Shown here one piece after another: positions 1 to 9,700 of a stretch of DNA of 64,000 bases (position 1 is its first letter; every line of letters starts with the position of its first letter). The notes under the pieces are model-generated. The model had not been told where the DNA came from and searched no databases. It worked only from the letters and a program-made list of their open reading frames with translations. Made by a program: the position numbers and the translations under genes. The DNA is taken from assembly GCF_943192905.1 (NCBI RefSeq), contig NZ_CALPCC010000011.1, forward strand, positions 1 through 64,000, written 5' to 3'. The stretch is from Adlercreutzia murintestinalis (GTDB lineage Bacteria; Actinomycetota; Coriobacteriia; Coriobacteriales; Eggerthellaceae).

Positions 1-26
1 TTCTTCTTGAACTCCAGACTGTACAT
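1..26 (-). CDS. Start of a gene running off the left edge
   Basis: An ATG at position 26 on the minus strand is preceded by a good ribosome site (AAAAGGAAG, then ATTGC, then ATG). It opens a frame reading MYSLEFKK before the window ends. It follows the 41-aa membrane peptide gene by only about 14 bases, so it would be the next gene of the same minus-strand operon. Eight residues are too few to name a product. Confidence 0.35.
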
Positions 27-39
27 GCAATCTTCCTTT

Positions 40-165
40 TCACGAGATTACGTGTCCAGGAATTCGTCCGGAGCCCCGTGTATAGACAAAAAGTGCGCCT
101 GCTATCAGGCATATAAATAGGGCGCTGGTTGCGATTGCGATTCTTTGTTTGCTTTGTCTGGTCAT
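40..165 (-). CDS. Small single-pass membrane peptide, 41 aa
   Basis: A 41-codon frame with an AGGGAG ribosome site six bases before the ATG. The peptide starts MTRQSKQR, a basic N-tail. A hydrophobic stretch from about residue 9 to 28 (IAIATSALFICLIAGALFVY) follows, then a short polar tail. It is too short for most gene finders, but the ribosome site, the positive-inside topology and its place between two same-strand frames support translation. It lies about 30 bases after the truncated membrane paralogue and ahead of another start at position 26. No family is recognised. It may be a small immunity or membrane-anchoring peptide of the toxin island; that is inference from context. Confidence 0.5.
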   Translation of the reverse strand: MTRQSKQRIAIATSALFICLIAGALFVYTRGSGRIPGHVIS

Positions 166-196
166 TTGCTACTCCCTGGTACTTTGTTGTTCAATT

Positions 197-496
197 TCAC
201 AATGAAAACACCAAAAATGCGATCATTGGAAGAAAACTGCTCAAAGGTTGATCGAGTAAGCAAAGGCAAAGGACAAAGCAGGCAACGTAGATCGACGAGA
301 GTGCAAGCGCAGGCCAAAAGCATTTTCGGTATGCCCAATACAGAGGGCCCAAATAGAAGCTAGCGTTGCTTGACATCTTGCCTGTTCTTAGGCCTTCTAA
401 CAGAAGCGATGTTTTGCTGGGATGCAGGTATGCTGGATGATCGTTACTTTCGATAAAGGCACGAAGAAGTTTGTAGAGTTGTTCTTCTTCAAGCAT
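197..496 (-). CDS. Truncated paralogue of the island's membrane protein family, 99 aa
   Basis: This 99-aa product shares the N-terminal signature of two neighbours (185-190 aa): an acidic start, then LLRAFIESNDHPAYLHPSKT, then GPLYWAYRKC, then one or two hydrophobic segments. It ends about 30 residues after the YRKC motif, where the full-length relatives continue for roughly 85-90 more residues with further membrane spans. The two other forward frames read past the stop show no continuation of the homology, so this looks like a degenerate or deliberately short copy. Its ATG lies inside the stop region of the upstream copy (8-base overlap), implying translational coupling. The function is unknown. 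The position downstream of an Rhs toxin suggests an immunity role by association only. Confidence 0.6.
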   Translation of the reverse strand: MLEEEQLYKLLRAFIESNDHPAYLHPSKTSLLLEGLRTGKMSSNASFYLGPLYWAYRKCFWPALALSSIYVACFVLCLCLLDQPLSSFLPMIAFLVFSL

Positions 497-1058
497 GGTT
501 GATGATCGCAGCTGTCATAACAGCCACTAAAAAGGTGAAACATGTGAGATATATTACAGTGGCAATAAGAGCGGCAAGGTTGCTTGTTCCGCCGCATTGC
601 CGCATGGTTGCACAAATTTCTGATTCATTCGAAGTTTGCATGCGTGCCTGGGCAAGGGCGTCTGTGGCTTGCTTGTGATAGATAGGGTAGAACATGAACG
701 ATGCGACAAGCATCGGTGCCTGACAGATCGAGCCGAATCCTAAAGGTGCACCTATGATGAATGCGCCTATGCAAGCGCAGAACAGCAGAGCTGCTGGGGC
801 ATAGCATTTACGATAGGCCCAATAAATCGGGCCAAAGAATAGCGTGAAAATACTAAAAGAGGGGCTTTGCGACATCTTCAAGATCATGTTTGCGGTTTTC
901 TCGGGATGTACTACTGAGGCATTTCCTGTTCCTTCGATGAAGGCGCACAGGAAAGCATCGTTTTCAGATGGAGCATTGGTGTTAGGTAGCATGGTGCTTG
1001 GTGATACATCGAGCTTTTGATCGGGCATCTTATGCTTCGCTTCCCTTAGGATCAACAT
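489..1058 (-). CDS. Membrane protein of the Rhs-island family (paralogue 2)
   Basis: About 189 aa. The family signature is LCAFIEGTGNASVVHPEKT followed by GPIYWAYRKC, then at least three hydrophobic segments, a cytosolic stretch with a conserved CGGTS motif, and a last membrane span near the C-terminus. It is related throughout to the protein at 3136-3693, which has KRNGGTS at the same place. I place the start at 1058, where GAGG stands five bases before ATG; an in-frame ATG at 1088 lacks a ribosome site but follows the predicted transcription start closely. A promoter with a palindromic operator lies just upstream (1108-1141). The YWAYRKC motif recalls small DUF2628-type membrane proteins, but I cannot assign the family firmly. 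Confidence 0.65.
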   Translation of the reverse strand: MLILREAKHKMPDQKLDVSPSTMLPNTNAPSENDAFLCAFIEGTGNASVVHPEKTANMILKMSQSPSFSIFTLFFGPIYWAYRKCYAPAALLFCACIGAFIIGAPLGFGSICQAPMLVASFMFYPIYHKQATDALAQARMQTSNESEICATMRQCGGTSNLAALIATVIYLTCFTFLVAVMTAAIINHA

Positions 1059-1107
1059 TGGGCCTCTAGTATTGTTGTTTTGGATCATATGGCCGCTTAA
1101 AAAAACT

Positions 1108-1141
1108 GCCCATTATAACGAATATCGTTAAATCATAATGG
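1108..1141 (-). promoter_or_regulatory. Promoter with palindromic operator, copy 1
   Basis: On the minus strand a perfect -10 box (TATAAT, 1112-1117) overlaps by one base a 13-bp palindrome AACGA-ATA-TCGTT (1117-1129). Flanking CCATTA and TAATGG (1136-1141) extend the symmetry. The 23 bases from 1108 to 1130 are identical to 3078-3100. A repressor bound here would cover the -10 box. It drives the gene ending at 1058/1088. No clear -35 box is visible. Confidence 0.7.
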
Positions 1142-1150
1142 AGCGTAGAA

Positions 1151-1921
1151 CTAGATATCGATGTACAGTTCCCGACCGTCATGGTTGTTCACGAACACCG
1201 CACGTTCTTCGCTATCCCAGCGAATGTCTCCAAGATGCCGATGCCAGACATCCGAACCATAGGGACGTTCATCGATCAGCAGTTTTTTTGCTATAAGAGC
1301 GCCATCGGGTTCGAAGATGAGCGCATATATCTTCAAGGATATTGTGTCATGCGAAACAACGATTCGAGCGATCCTGCCATTTGGAGATATCGCTTCACCC
1401 CATATCCACTCGTTCCGATACCCTTGCTCACGCACTTCGGCACAGGCTTTGCGTAGATTGCTCAAATCGGTGTCGCTCTGACGCTCTGCGACCCGAGATG
1501 CCGCTTCGATAAGATCGATCAGTGCCCGCTTCCGCTCAAGGTCTGAAGCATGGAGCAATGCGGATGGGTCGTAATCGAGCTGAACGACAAGCTCTCCGGG
1601 TTCTGTGACCCTGATCGTCTGTGTTGTGGGGGAGCCGCAAACCACCCAGATCTTCCAAAAATCATTTGAGGGAGTATGCTTAAGTAGGCGTTCTACCATT
1701 GAGGTCATGCAGTCCGCTATCATTCGGAAAGCATACCGATGCTCAAGCCATGCAGCAAGAGCCTGTGCTCGTTGCAGGCTATGGGGAGCGCTATGTTCGA
1801 TCGACTCTCTGCCGGTATCATCGAGCCATTCCATGCCAATGGCTGTAAGGGAGTACGGATCAAACCCCGAGAGGTCATCTTCGTCGTGTTTCTCCCACCA
1901 TTTGGGTTCACTCGCTACCAT
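1151..1921 (-). CDS. Unknown acidic protein in the Rhs island, 256 aa
   Basis: A soluble, acidic protein with no signal peptide or membrane span. The N-terminus is rich in W/E/D (KWWEKHDEDD). The C-terminal half reads as a beta-rich scaffold ending HRHLGDIRWDSEERAVFVNN. The start at 1921 has AAGAAGAG six bases upstream; an upstream TTG at 1951 is less likely. It overlaps the 3' end of the preceding 89-aa gene by 14 bases, so the two are coupled. Small, acidic, lineage-restricted proteins downstream of Rhs toxins are often immunity proteins; here that is inferred from context. No family is recognised. Confidence 0.6.
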   Translation of the reverse strand: MVASEPKWWEKHDEDDLSGFDPYSLTAIGMEWLDDTGRESIEHSAPHSLQRAQALAAWLEHRYAFRMIADCMTSMVERLLKHTPSNDFWKIWVVCGSPTTQTIRVTEPGELVVQLDYDPSALLHASDLERKRALIDLIEAASRVAERQSDTDLSNLRKACAEVREQGYRNEWIWGEAISPNGRIARIVVSHDTISLKIYALIFEPDGALIAKKLLIDERPYGSDVWHRHLGDIRWDSEERAVFVNNHDGRELYIDI

Positions 1922-2177
1922 CGTTGCTCTTCTTCTCGAAGATAGTTGCAATGATCAGGTCGGATTCTGCCGGGACCCATTCAGCACAGAAGTCTTGGTA
2001 GTGTGTGTGGTGCAGAGTATTTTGTTCAGAGGGATCTTGCGGGGCCTGCAAGGCATCCTTGTACGTGTTCTGGAAGAAGCTGGCAAGCATTCCGAGCTCA
2101 TCCAATGTGCACACTATTGTGAGATCCTTCAGGTCGACATAGCGAAGGGTCACTCTTTCACATCCTGCTAGTTGCAT
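1908..2177 (-). CDS. Small acidic protein of unknown function, 89 aa
   Basis: An 89-aa product with AGGAG six bases before the chosen ATG at 2177; a longer in-frame start at 2246 has no ribosome site. The sequence begins MQLAGCERVTLRYVDLKD and has an acidic tail; the middle (TLDELGMLASFFQNTYKDAL) is probably helical. It lies between two other short genes on the same strand and overlaps the next by 14 bases. It has no recognisable motif. It is probably a cytosolic immunity-type or accessory protein of the toxin island, on context alone. Confidence 0.55.
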   Translation of the reverse strand: MQLAGCERVTLRYVDLKDLTIVCTLDELGMLASFFQNTYKDALQAPQDPSEQNTLHHTHYQDFCAEWVPAESDLIIATIFEKKSNDGSE

Positions 2178-2252
2178 ATAGTCTCCTGACTGCGTTTTGT
2201 GGGGGTATGTGTCTCGGCTGTTTTGCAAAGTTGCTGGTACAGGCAAGAATGC

Positions 2253-3017
2253 TCATAGGAACTTCCCTCGGTGGGATGTTCCAGACGAAGGATCGCTTCG
2301 TGTGAGGTTCCATTGAAGCCAGGCATCGATGCGCATGAGCTCCAGGTGCCCATTGGAGCCTGGAGCAAAAGCATCCGCATCCAAGGTAAGCATGCCTTCT
2401 TCTGGCATATTGGGTTGTGCCATAGAAACAAAGATGCTTGCAAGGCTAAGAAGCCCTAGATCATCTCCACTGAGATATGCCTCTTGCCCGCTTGCTGCTT
2501 GTAGCTTGAGATGGCCATGCAGATCGAAGTCGTCTTCGAAGTTTCCCTGTGCATCGCAGGGGCAATACTCAACGAAAGCTGTGCGTGTTGGAGGGTAATA
2601 AGGCACGTCTTGAGGTTGCTCAGCTCCGTGCTTCTCAGTGGTAGCAGCTGCTGTTGCATCTAGTGCCAGTTCATATATCTCATCGTAGGCCGCCTCTCCG
2701 CCAAAGGCAGAAAGGACGCGATCGTCAACGAAGAAGCAACCGTTGTCGTCCACTTCCTTTCTTCGCGCGATCGATAGCCATCCATGTGTTCGTTCTGGGC
2801 AAGGGAAGGTATCATCGAAACTTATATCATCCCAATCTTTCATGATCGGATGCGCGAACGACACGCAGGTAATAGCAAGAAAAAGGAACCCTTCCGCATT
2901 CGCGCAGATCAGGCAGCGCTCGTTTGCCATATCTATTGAAAGATAGCAATCATCATCCCATGCGTATCCAACAGATTGGTAGATGTTGTATAGAAAATAA
3001 GGTATAGCTGCTTTCAT
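2253..3017 (-). CDS. Unknown protein with two internal repeats, 254 aa
   Basis: An acidic 254-aa protein built from two related halves. Residues about 42-86 (LFLAITCVSFAHPIMKDW ... HGWLSIAR) and about 188-235 (LSLASIFVSMAQPNMPEE ... NGHLELMR) share the order L-x-L-A-x-x-x-V-S-x-A-x-P-x-M followed by a D/F-rich strand and a closing strand with G-W/H-L. This points to a duplicated domain fused in tandem. The gene has its own promoter with the island operator (3078-3117) and about 60 bases of leader. It is probably an immunity-like protein; no named family is recognised. Confidence 0.6.
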   Translation of the reverse strand: MKAAIPYFLYNIYQSVGYAWDDDCYLSIDMANERCLICANAEGFLFLAITCVSFAHPIMKDWDDISFDDTFPCPERTHGWLSIARRKEVDDNGCFFVDDRVLSAFGGEAAYDEIYELALDATAAATTEKHGAEQPQDVPYYPPTRTAFVEYCPCDAQGNFEDDFDLHGHLKLQAASGQEAYLSGDDLGLLSLASIFVSMAQPNMPEEGMLTLDADAFAPGSNGHLELMRIDAWLQWNLTRSDPSSGTSHRGKFL

Positions 3018-3077
3018 GGGCGCTGGGCTTCTCTAGAGGCGAATGGGAATGGTAGCAATGTTCCTATGACAGACCTC

Positions 3078-3117
3078 GCCCATTATAACGAATATCGTTA
3101 TAAAAGATGTAATGGGC
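3078..3117 (-). promoter_or_regulatory. Promoter with palindromic operator, copy 2
   Basis: Identical over 23 bases to the site at 1108-1130. Here the palindrome is longer: TTATAACGA-ATA-TCGTTATAA is a perfect 21-bp inverted repeat (3083-3103), framed by GCCCATTA (3078-3085) and TAATGGGC (3110-3117). The minus-strand -10 box TATAAT is at 3082-3087. It stands between the stop of the gene at 3136 and the start of the 254-aa gene at 3017, so it gives that gene independent expression. Confidence 0.72.
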
Positions 3118-3135
3118 GCGCCTTAATATATACTC

Positions 3136-3693
3136 TCAACCTTGCGAAAAGAGCAAGGCAAACAGTTCATTTCCATACCAGGCTTGAAGCAGACCAGACC
3201 ATACGAGAAGCATTACTACCAACAAGAATGCAACGGTCAGCAGAGAAGCCGCGAGTATAGCTGCAGGCATACTTGTTCCACCGTTGCGTTTGATGTATTG
3301 CAATAGGGCTTCACGGGTTGGTTGAGACATTTTCGCTTTGCAGATGATCTTTTCTGCGCGTTTGCGGTACACCCGAAAGAATAACGAAGAAGCCAGAAAA
3401 TCAAGGAGTATCACAGCGAACCAATGAAAGAATGGTACGCAAATAAGATACAGAAGTGATAGGGCAACCGCTGGGAAAACGCATTTTCGATAGGCCCAAT
3501 ATATTGGTCCTAAATAGGCGCTCATCGCGCTGTGCCTAATGTTTCCTTTAATGCCTTCAAGCATCGTGTTCGTTTTGTCGGGGTGCAGATATGCTGGATG
3601 ATCGTTGCCCTCAACGAAGGCACGTAAAAAAACACCAAGTTGTTCCTGTTCCTTAGGTGAGATCGATGATTGAGTTTTTTGATTTTTCTCTCT
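3136..3693 (-). CDS. Membrane protein immediately downstream of the Rhs toxin (paralogue 1; candidate immunity)
   Basis: About 185 aa with the family signature LRAFVEGNDHPAYLHPDKT, then GPIYWAYRKC, then several hydrophobic segments, a conserved RNGGTS loop and a last span near the C-terminus. It starts where the Rhs gene ends. A GTG at 3729 would share its first base with the last base of the Rhs stop codon but has no ribosome site, while TTG at 3693 follows GGAAGG by seven bases and gives an N-terminus (LREKNQKTQ) resembling the paralogue at 489-1058. Its position directly behind the toxin and the AT-rich composition it shares with the toxin tip suggest it is the cognate immunity protein. 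That is inference. Confidence 0.65.
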   Translation of the reverse strand, partial: REKNQKTQSSISPKEQEQLGVFLRAFVEGNDHPAYLHPDKTNTMLEGIKGNIRHSAMSAYLGPIYWAYRKCVFPAVALSLLYLICVPFFHWFAVILLDFLASSLFFRVYRKRAEKIICKAKMSQPTREALLQYIKRNGGTSMPAAILAASLLTVAFLLVVMLLVWSGLLQAWYGNELFALLFSQG

Positions 3694-3728
3694 CAATATA
3701 GAACCTTCCAAAATCAAATTGAATATCA

Positions 3729-6700
3729 CTATTTAAACTCGCTAAACAAAGGATTCTTTTTGGTGATTTCAAGAAGAGGCTCCCAAGCTATAGTCCCTAC
3801 TTTTTTTATGATGCCTGCAGTGAAAAGGGATAGATATGCTTGAGTGAGTGCTTTGCCTTGGTTTTCGGTGTCTCCTTCAATTCTATATAACCCAGCATTA
3901 GCAAAATGAAGTATGAAGGGTGTAAAATCGCCAACAAGATCTAATCCAGTATGAAGTAACTCAGGGAATTTTATTCCATAGCTACGTTGGAGATCAGCTT
4001 GCATGTATGCGGCTGTTCCACAATAACGCTCGATAAGTATAGCGCGGTATCGCTGTGCAGTAGCTAGGTATCGGTTTGCAGCGCTCTTGTCGCCTCGTTG
4101 GGAGAATTGTCTCGCAAATCGGCTCAAGGAGCTGTAATAAACGTAGGAAGCGGGTGATAACCCTGCTCTTGTATTCTGGTTCCGAAGCTGCTTCTTTGCT
4201 TTTGCGATGCTAGCTGCAATGGATTTTGTTGAAAGCGAGCCGGATGTTGTTTTTTTAGAAAAGGAAGACAATTGGCTTCCGAGCCTTCCAGTTCGATTGC
4301 TGCGGGAAACATTTATTGAACCATATCCAGGAGGGCGAGAAAGATGCCCACTGGGGTCGATATACTTCATAGGATTAGCAAGGCAGTACAGATATCGGTT
4401 GAGGCTCAAAGGATCGGCCGGGTTGCCTAGCAGGCTGTCAGCGGTACCGAAGACGGCGGTTGTGGGATTGTAGTAGCGGGCGCGCAGGTATTGCAGCTGC
4501 GTGGTGGGGTTGTATTCCTCTGCGTTATAGCCGTAGGAGGGAAGCTCTCCCCAGGCGCTGCCTGCATCGGGTTCTCCGAATGGGTCATAGGTGCGCCAGG
4601 AGGTCACCTGGGCCTGCACGTTCACGGTTTGAGCCACCGAACCACGCCCGTCGTAGACATACGAGGTGATGGATGTGCTAGAGATGCTTGCCAGCCGTTC
4701 AAGGCCATATACCTCGTAGGAGGTGCCCGATCGGGTAGAGGTGGCGCTCATCACCTGCGACACCTCGGTCACCGATGAGTTCACGTAGCTCACGATGTCG
4801 TAATTGGTGTCGGTCACGTTGTGCGTGCGCGGGATGACCCCCAAAGCGCGCTTGACCGCATCCTCTTCGGTGGGGGCAAGCCCAATGCGAGACAGCTGAT
4901 CCAGGGCATAGTCGGGAAGGCCCAGCGGCAAGCTGCGCGCATGCTTGGGCAAGAGCGCATCGGCAATATCCATGCCCAGCTGTGCTGCTGGCACGATCAG
5001 GGCTGGGTCTGCCGAGGCCAGGCAGGCGGCAGCCGTGGCACCGAAGCCGTACCAGAACAGATCGATGCTTCCGGTGGTGGCCAAGTCGGTGTTGAGGGGT
5101 GCGCCTTCGGGGCCGAAAGCATCTTCGTCTGAGCTGGGGTCAGCGTTGTTGCCGTTAGTGCCGGGGTCGGTCTCGGTGTGCTGCGTGTGGTAGATGTTGG
5201 TTTGCAAAACGCGGTTGCCATCGCCATCGTAGGTGGCAGCCATGAGCAAGCGGCCGCCTTCGCGCACCGCTTCCAGACGGTTCTCCACGCCGTAGGCGTA
5301 TTCGATGGCAGGTGCGTCGTCGGCTTGCTGGGCGGTCAGGTTGCCCGCTTCGTCGTAGGCGTAGGTGGTGGTGCCGCTGTTCGTGCTGGTGGACCGTATC
5401 AGTCGGTCGTCGGCATCGTAGGTGTAGGTGGTGGTGTGGGCCTGGTCGCCTTCGCGCGTGACGGCTGTGCGGTTGCCGCAGGCGTCGTAGGCATAGCTTT
5501 CCTTCGACCACGTGCCATCGGCGGTCTGTTCGCACGATGCCAGCTTGCCGTCTGCGGTATAGGTGAACGTGCGCAGGGTGGCATGGGCGGCACCGGTGGT
5601 GTCGGCCATGGTGGAGGTTTCGGTTGCTATGTTGCCTTCGCCATCGTAGGTATAGGCATAGCTGGACAGTGGACCTGCGGGCCCGGTGGTGGTCATGCTG
5701 GTCAGTTGTCCCGCTTCGTCATAGACGTAGGCGGTCTGGGTGCCATCGGGGCGCGTCAGGTGGGTGGGGCGGTCCTCTTCGTCGTAGGTGTAGTCGTAGG
5801 TGCCCGTATCGGTGGCAACCTGAATGATGTTGCCGTTCTGGTCGTAGGCATAGGCAACCTGCGTACCATCGGGATAGGTCAGCGTGGTCAGGTTGCCCAA
5901 GGCGTCGTATTCGTAGCGCAGCGTGCGTCCTTGCCCATCGGTCTCGGCGGTGATGCGGCCCAGTTCGTCGTGCTCGAAAGAGGATTCGCCGGTGGGGTCT
6001 GTGCGCGCTGTCATGCGGCCTTCGGCATCGTAGGAATACAGGACGGATTGGTCGGGTGCGGTGCTGTAGCTTTTCTCGGCAAGGTTGTTCAGGGCATCGT
6101 AGTCGTAGCGAGTGGTGGCGCCGTTCGGTGCGATGGCAGCCTGCACGCGGCTTTGCATGTCGTATTCCAGCTGCTCCACCGCACCGGAGGGGCTGGTGAT
6201 GGCGGTAAGGTTGTTCTCTTCGTCGTAGGTGTAGGAGCGCACGCGGTCAAGCGCGTCGGTGATCTGGGTCAGGTTCCCCATGGAATCGTATGCGTAGGAG
6301 GTGCGCGTGCCGTCGGCTGCTTCCACGCCGGTCAGATTGCCCGCAGCATCGTACTCATAGGCCATGGTGGCCTCAGTGCGGTCGGTCGTGCGCACCAGGC
6401 GATCGGTGGCGTCGTATTCGTAGGAGCGCGCACGGCCCAAAGGATCGGTTTCTTGGATGAGGTTGTCGGCCGCATCGTATGCGTAGGTGGTAAGGGCGCC
6501 CGTGGCATCGGTGGCTTGGATCAGGCGGTCGTTCTTATCGTATGCGAACGTGCGCTGGTTGCCGCGCGCGTCGGTGGATGCCACCAGGTTGCCCACTTCG
6601 TCGTAGGCAAGCGTTGCCGTTGCCGATCCAATGCGCTGTTCCACTATGTTGCCACGCCCGTCGTATGCCAGCTGTGCGGTGGTGCCTTGGGCGTCTGTGG

Positions 6701-9700
6701 TGCCGATCAGGCGGTCGGCCAGGTCATAGGCATAGGTGGTGGCGGCACCGGTGCGGTTCGTTTCGCGCGTCAGGTTGCCCCGCGCGTCGTATTCATAGGC
6801 GGTGGTGGCACCTGTGGCGTCGATGGCCTTGGTCATGCGCGAGAGGGCATCGTAGGTATACGTTTGCTGGGCGCCCATGTTGTCGCGTTCGGCCATCACC
6901 ACATCTGCGGTGCCGTATTCGAACGTGCGCGTGTAGCCTTTGGGCGTGGTAAGGGTGGTCAGGCGGCCTGCGCTGTCGTATTCGTAGGTGTAGCGCGCGC
7001 CGTTGGGCTGCACTTGCGCGAGCACCGTGTCAGCGGGGCTGATCTCGTAGGTGGTGGTGTTTCCTGCCGCATCGGTGGAGCTGGTCACGTTGCCATGCGT
7101 ATCGTAGGCATAGGTGGTTTGGGCGCCTGCCGCATTGGTTGTGGCCACCATGTTGCCCATGATGTCGTAGGCGAACGTGCGCGTGTTGTTCCGGCCGTCG
7201 GTGTGGGCTATCAGCTGGCCTTCGGCGTCGTAGGTGAAGGTGTTCGTGTCGCCTTCGGGCCGGGTCAGTGTGGTCAGATTGCCCAGTGCATCGTAGGTGA
7301 TGGTGGTGGTGCGGCCTAACGCATCAGTGACGCTGGTCAGCTGCGCTGCGGCATCGTAGGCATAGGTGGAGATGAAGCCATCCTCGTCGATCTCTTGTAT
7401 GGCGTTGCCCACGGCGTCATAGGTGAAGGTGCGCGCGTAGCCTGCAGGATCCATCTGGCGGATCAGGTTGCCGCAGGCATCATAGGCATACGCTGTGCGC
7501 GCACCTTCGGGCAGCACGCTTGCCAGCAGCGCGCCACGGGCGTCGTATTCGTATGCGGTGGTATTGCCCAAGGCGTCGGTGACAGCGGTCATGTTGCCCA
7601 TGGCATCGTATTCGTAGGCGGTGGCAGTGCCGTCGAAGTCGGTTTCTTCGATGACGTTGCCCCATGCGTCGTAGGCCATGTGAGCCGTGCGGCCCAGCGC
7701 GTCGGTGGTGGAGGTGGTGCGCCCTGCGCCGTCATAGGAGAAGGTCTGCTGCCCGGTGGCACTGCTGCTCTGAGCGATCAGGCGGTCGCGTGCATCATAG
7801 GCATATTCGATGGACACATTTGCGGGGTCGGTGGCGTGGGTCAGGTTGCCAACCGCATCGTAGGCGTATTCATAGACAGCACCAGAAGGAAGGGTGATGC
7901 GGGCGATGTTGCCTGCGGCGTCGTAGGCGGCGTGCGTTGTGCGGGCCAGAGCGTCGGTCAGGGCAATGGGGCGGTTGGCCTTATCGTAGGCGGTGGTGCG
8001 CACACCCCCGGCTGCATCGGTGGTGGACGTTTGGTTCCCTGCCGCATCGTAGGCGTAGGTGGTGGTGCGGCCTAGCGCGTCCGTATGCGCGATCAGGCGC
8101 CCTTCGCTGTCATAGGTGCTGCGTGCGGTGTTGCCAGCGGCATCGGTTTCGGCCACGGTGTTGCCAGCGGCGTCGTATTCGTAGGTTGCGGTGTTGCCCG
8201 CGGCATCGGTGGCAGCGGTCACGCGGTCTGCGCCATCATAAGTAAGCTGGGCGGTGGCGCCGGTGGGGCCTGTTACGCGCACCACGCGGCCTGCGGCATC
8301 GTATTCAAAGGCGGAGGTGCTTCCTGCTGCATCGGTAGTAGCGGTCATGTTGCCCGCATCGTCGTAGGCGTACGAGGTCAGATGCCCGGCTTGGTCAGTG
8401 CTCAGCAGGCGACCAGCCGAAGAATAGGTCAAGGTGGAAACGGTGCCGACTGCGTCTTGATAAGCGCTGATAAGCTGGCCGGGCAGCCAGGTGGCCTGTT
8501 CGCTCGTGCCATCGGGGTAGGTGATGGAGGCAAGGTTTCCCGCGTTGTCGTAGGCGTATGCGGTGGTGTTGCCGTTCGCATCGGTGATGCTGGCTACGTT
8601 GGTGGTGGTGCCTTCGTAGGCGGTCTGTTCGGTAACACCGTCGGGTAGCGTGACGCACGTTTGGCGGCCGCGGCCATCCCAGGCATATTCGGTGCGATTC
8701 CCCTCGGCGTCGATGGAGGCGCTCACGCGATGGCGGTTGTCGTATTCGGTGCGGTTGGTGGCACCCAAGGCGTTCGTTTCACTCAGCTGGTTGCCGCAAG
8801 CGTCATAGGCGTAGGTGGTGGTGGCGCCCGTGCTGTCGGTCATGGAGGTAATGTTGTAGGTGGAATCGTAGGTGAAGGTGGTGGTGGCGCCGCGTGGGTC
8901 GGTAGCTGATGCCAGTAGGCCAGCAGCGGTCAGGCGGTAGCTGGTGCGGGCGCCTTCGGCATCGGTCTGCGATGTGATGCGCCCCAAGGCGTCATAGGTC
9001 GTGCGGGAAGTGTTGCCCAGCGCGTCGGTCGTAGACACGCAACGTCCCATGGCGTCGTAGCCATACCGGGTGGTGTTGCCAAGGCTATCGGTGGAACTGG
9101 TCATCAGCGCGCCGCGCCAGGTGTAGGTGGTGCGCACGCCATCGGCGTCGGTCTCGGCTCTCAGGCGGCCCATGGTGTCGTATTCGCGTTCGAAGCTCTG
9201 CCCGCTGGTGTGGGATTCGCGTATCTGGTTGCCGAACGCATCGTATGCGTAGGTGGCCACATCCCCGTCGGGGGTCGCGGTGCGGGTGAGGCGGTTCCGC
9301 TCGTCGTATTCCCATGTGGTCGTGCGGCCTTCGGGTGTGGTCTGCGCGATCAGGTTGCCGTTCGCATCGTAGCGGTAGGTGCCCTGCTCGTCCGAGGTCA
9401 GTGTGTTGTTCGCGCCATAGGTGCGCGTGACCTCCCAGCCGTCGGCATACGTGATGCCGGTGGTGCGCATCTGGTCGTCGTAGCGATAGACGGTGATGTT
9501 GCCGTTCGCGTCGGTGGCCGTGGTGGTATGGGCTGCGTAGCTGAGTGATGAAGCGTGTCCGGCAGCGTCGTACTGGCGCACCACGCGGCCCTGCGCGTCG
9601 TAGACGTTCTTCACCACGCGAGTGCCAGCTGCGTCGTACCAGGCGGTCATGCGGTTTCGCGCGTCGTATTCATAGTGCAGGGTGGCACCGGTGGCATCCA

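Noticed and set aside
5178-9548. Long plus-strand open frames opposite the Rhs gene (up to 713 codons, Gly/Val/Ile-rich)
   Set aside because: They are antisense shadows of the YD-repeat array: the repeat period and codon bias create stop-free frames, with no ribosome sites or recognisable domains.
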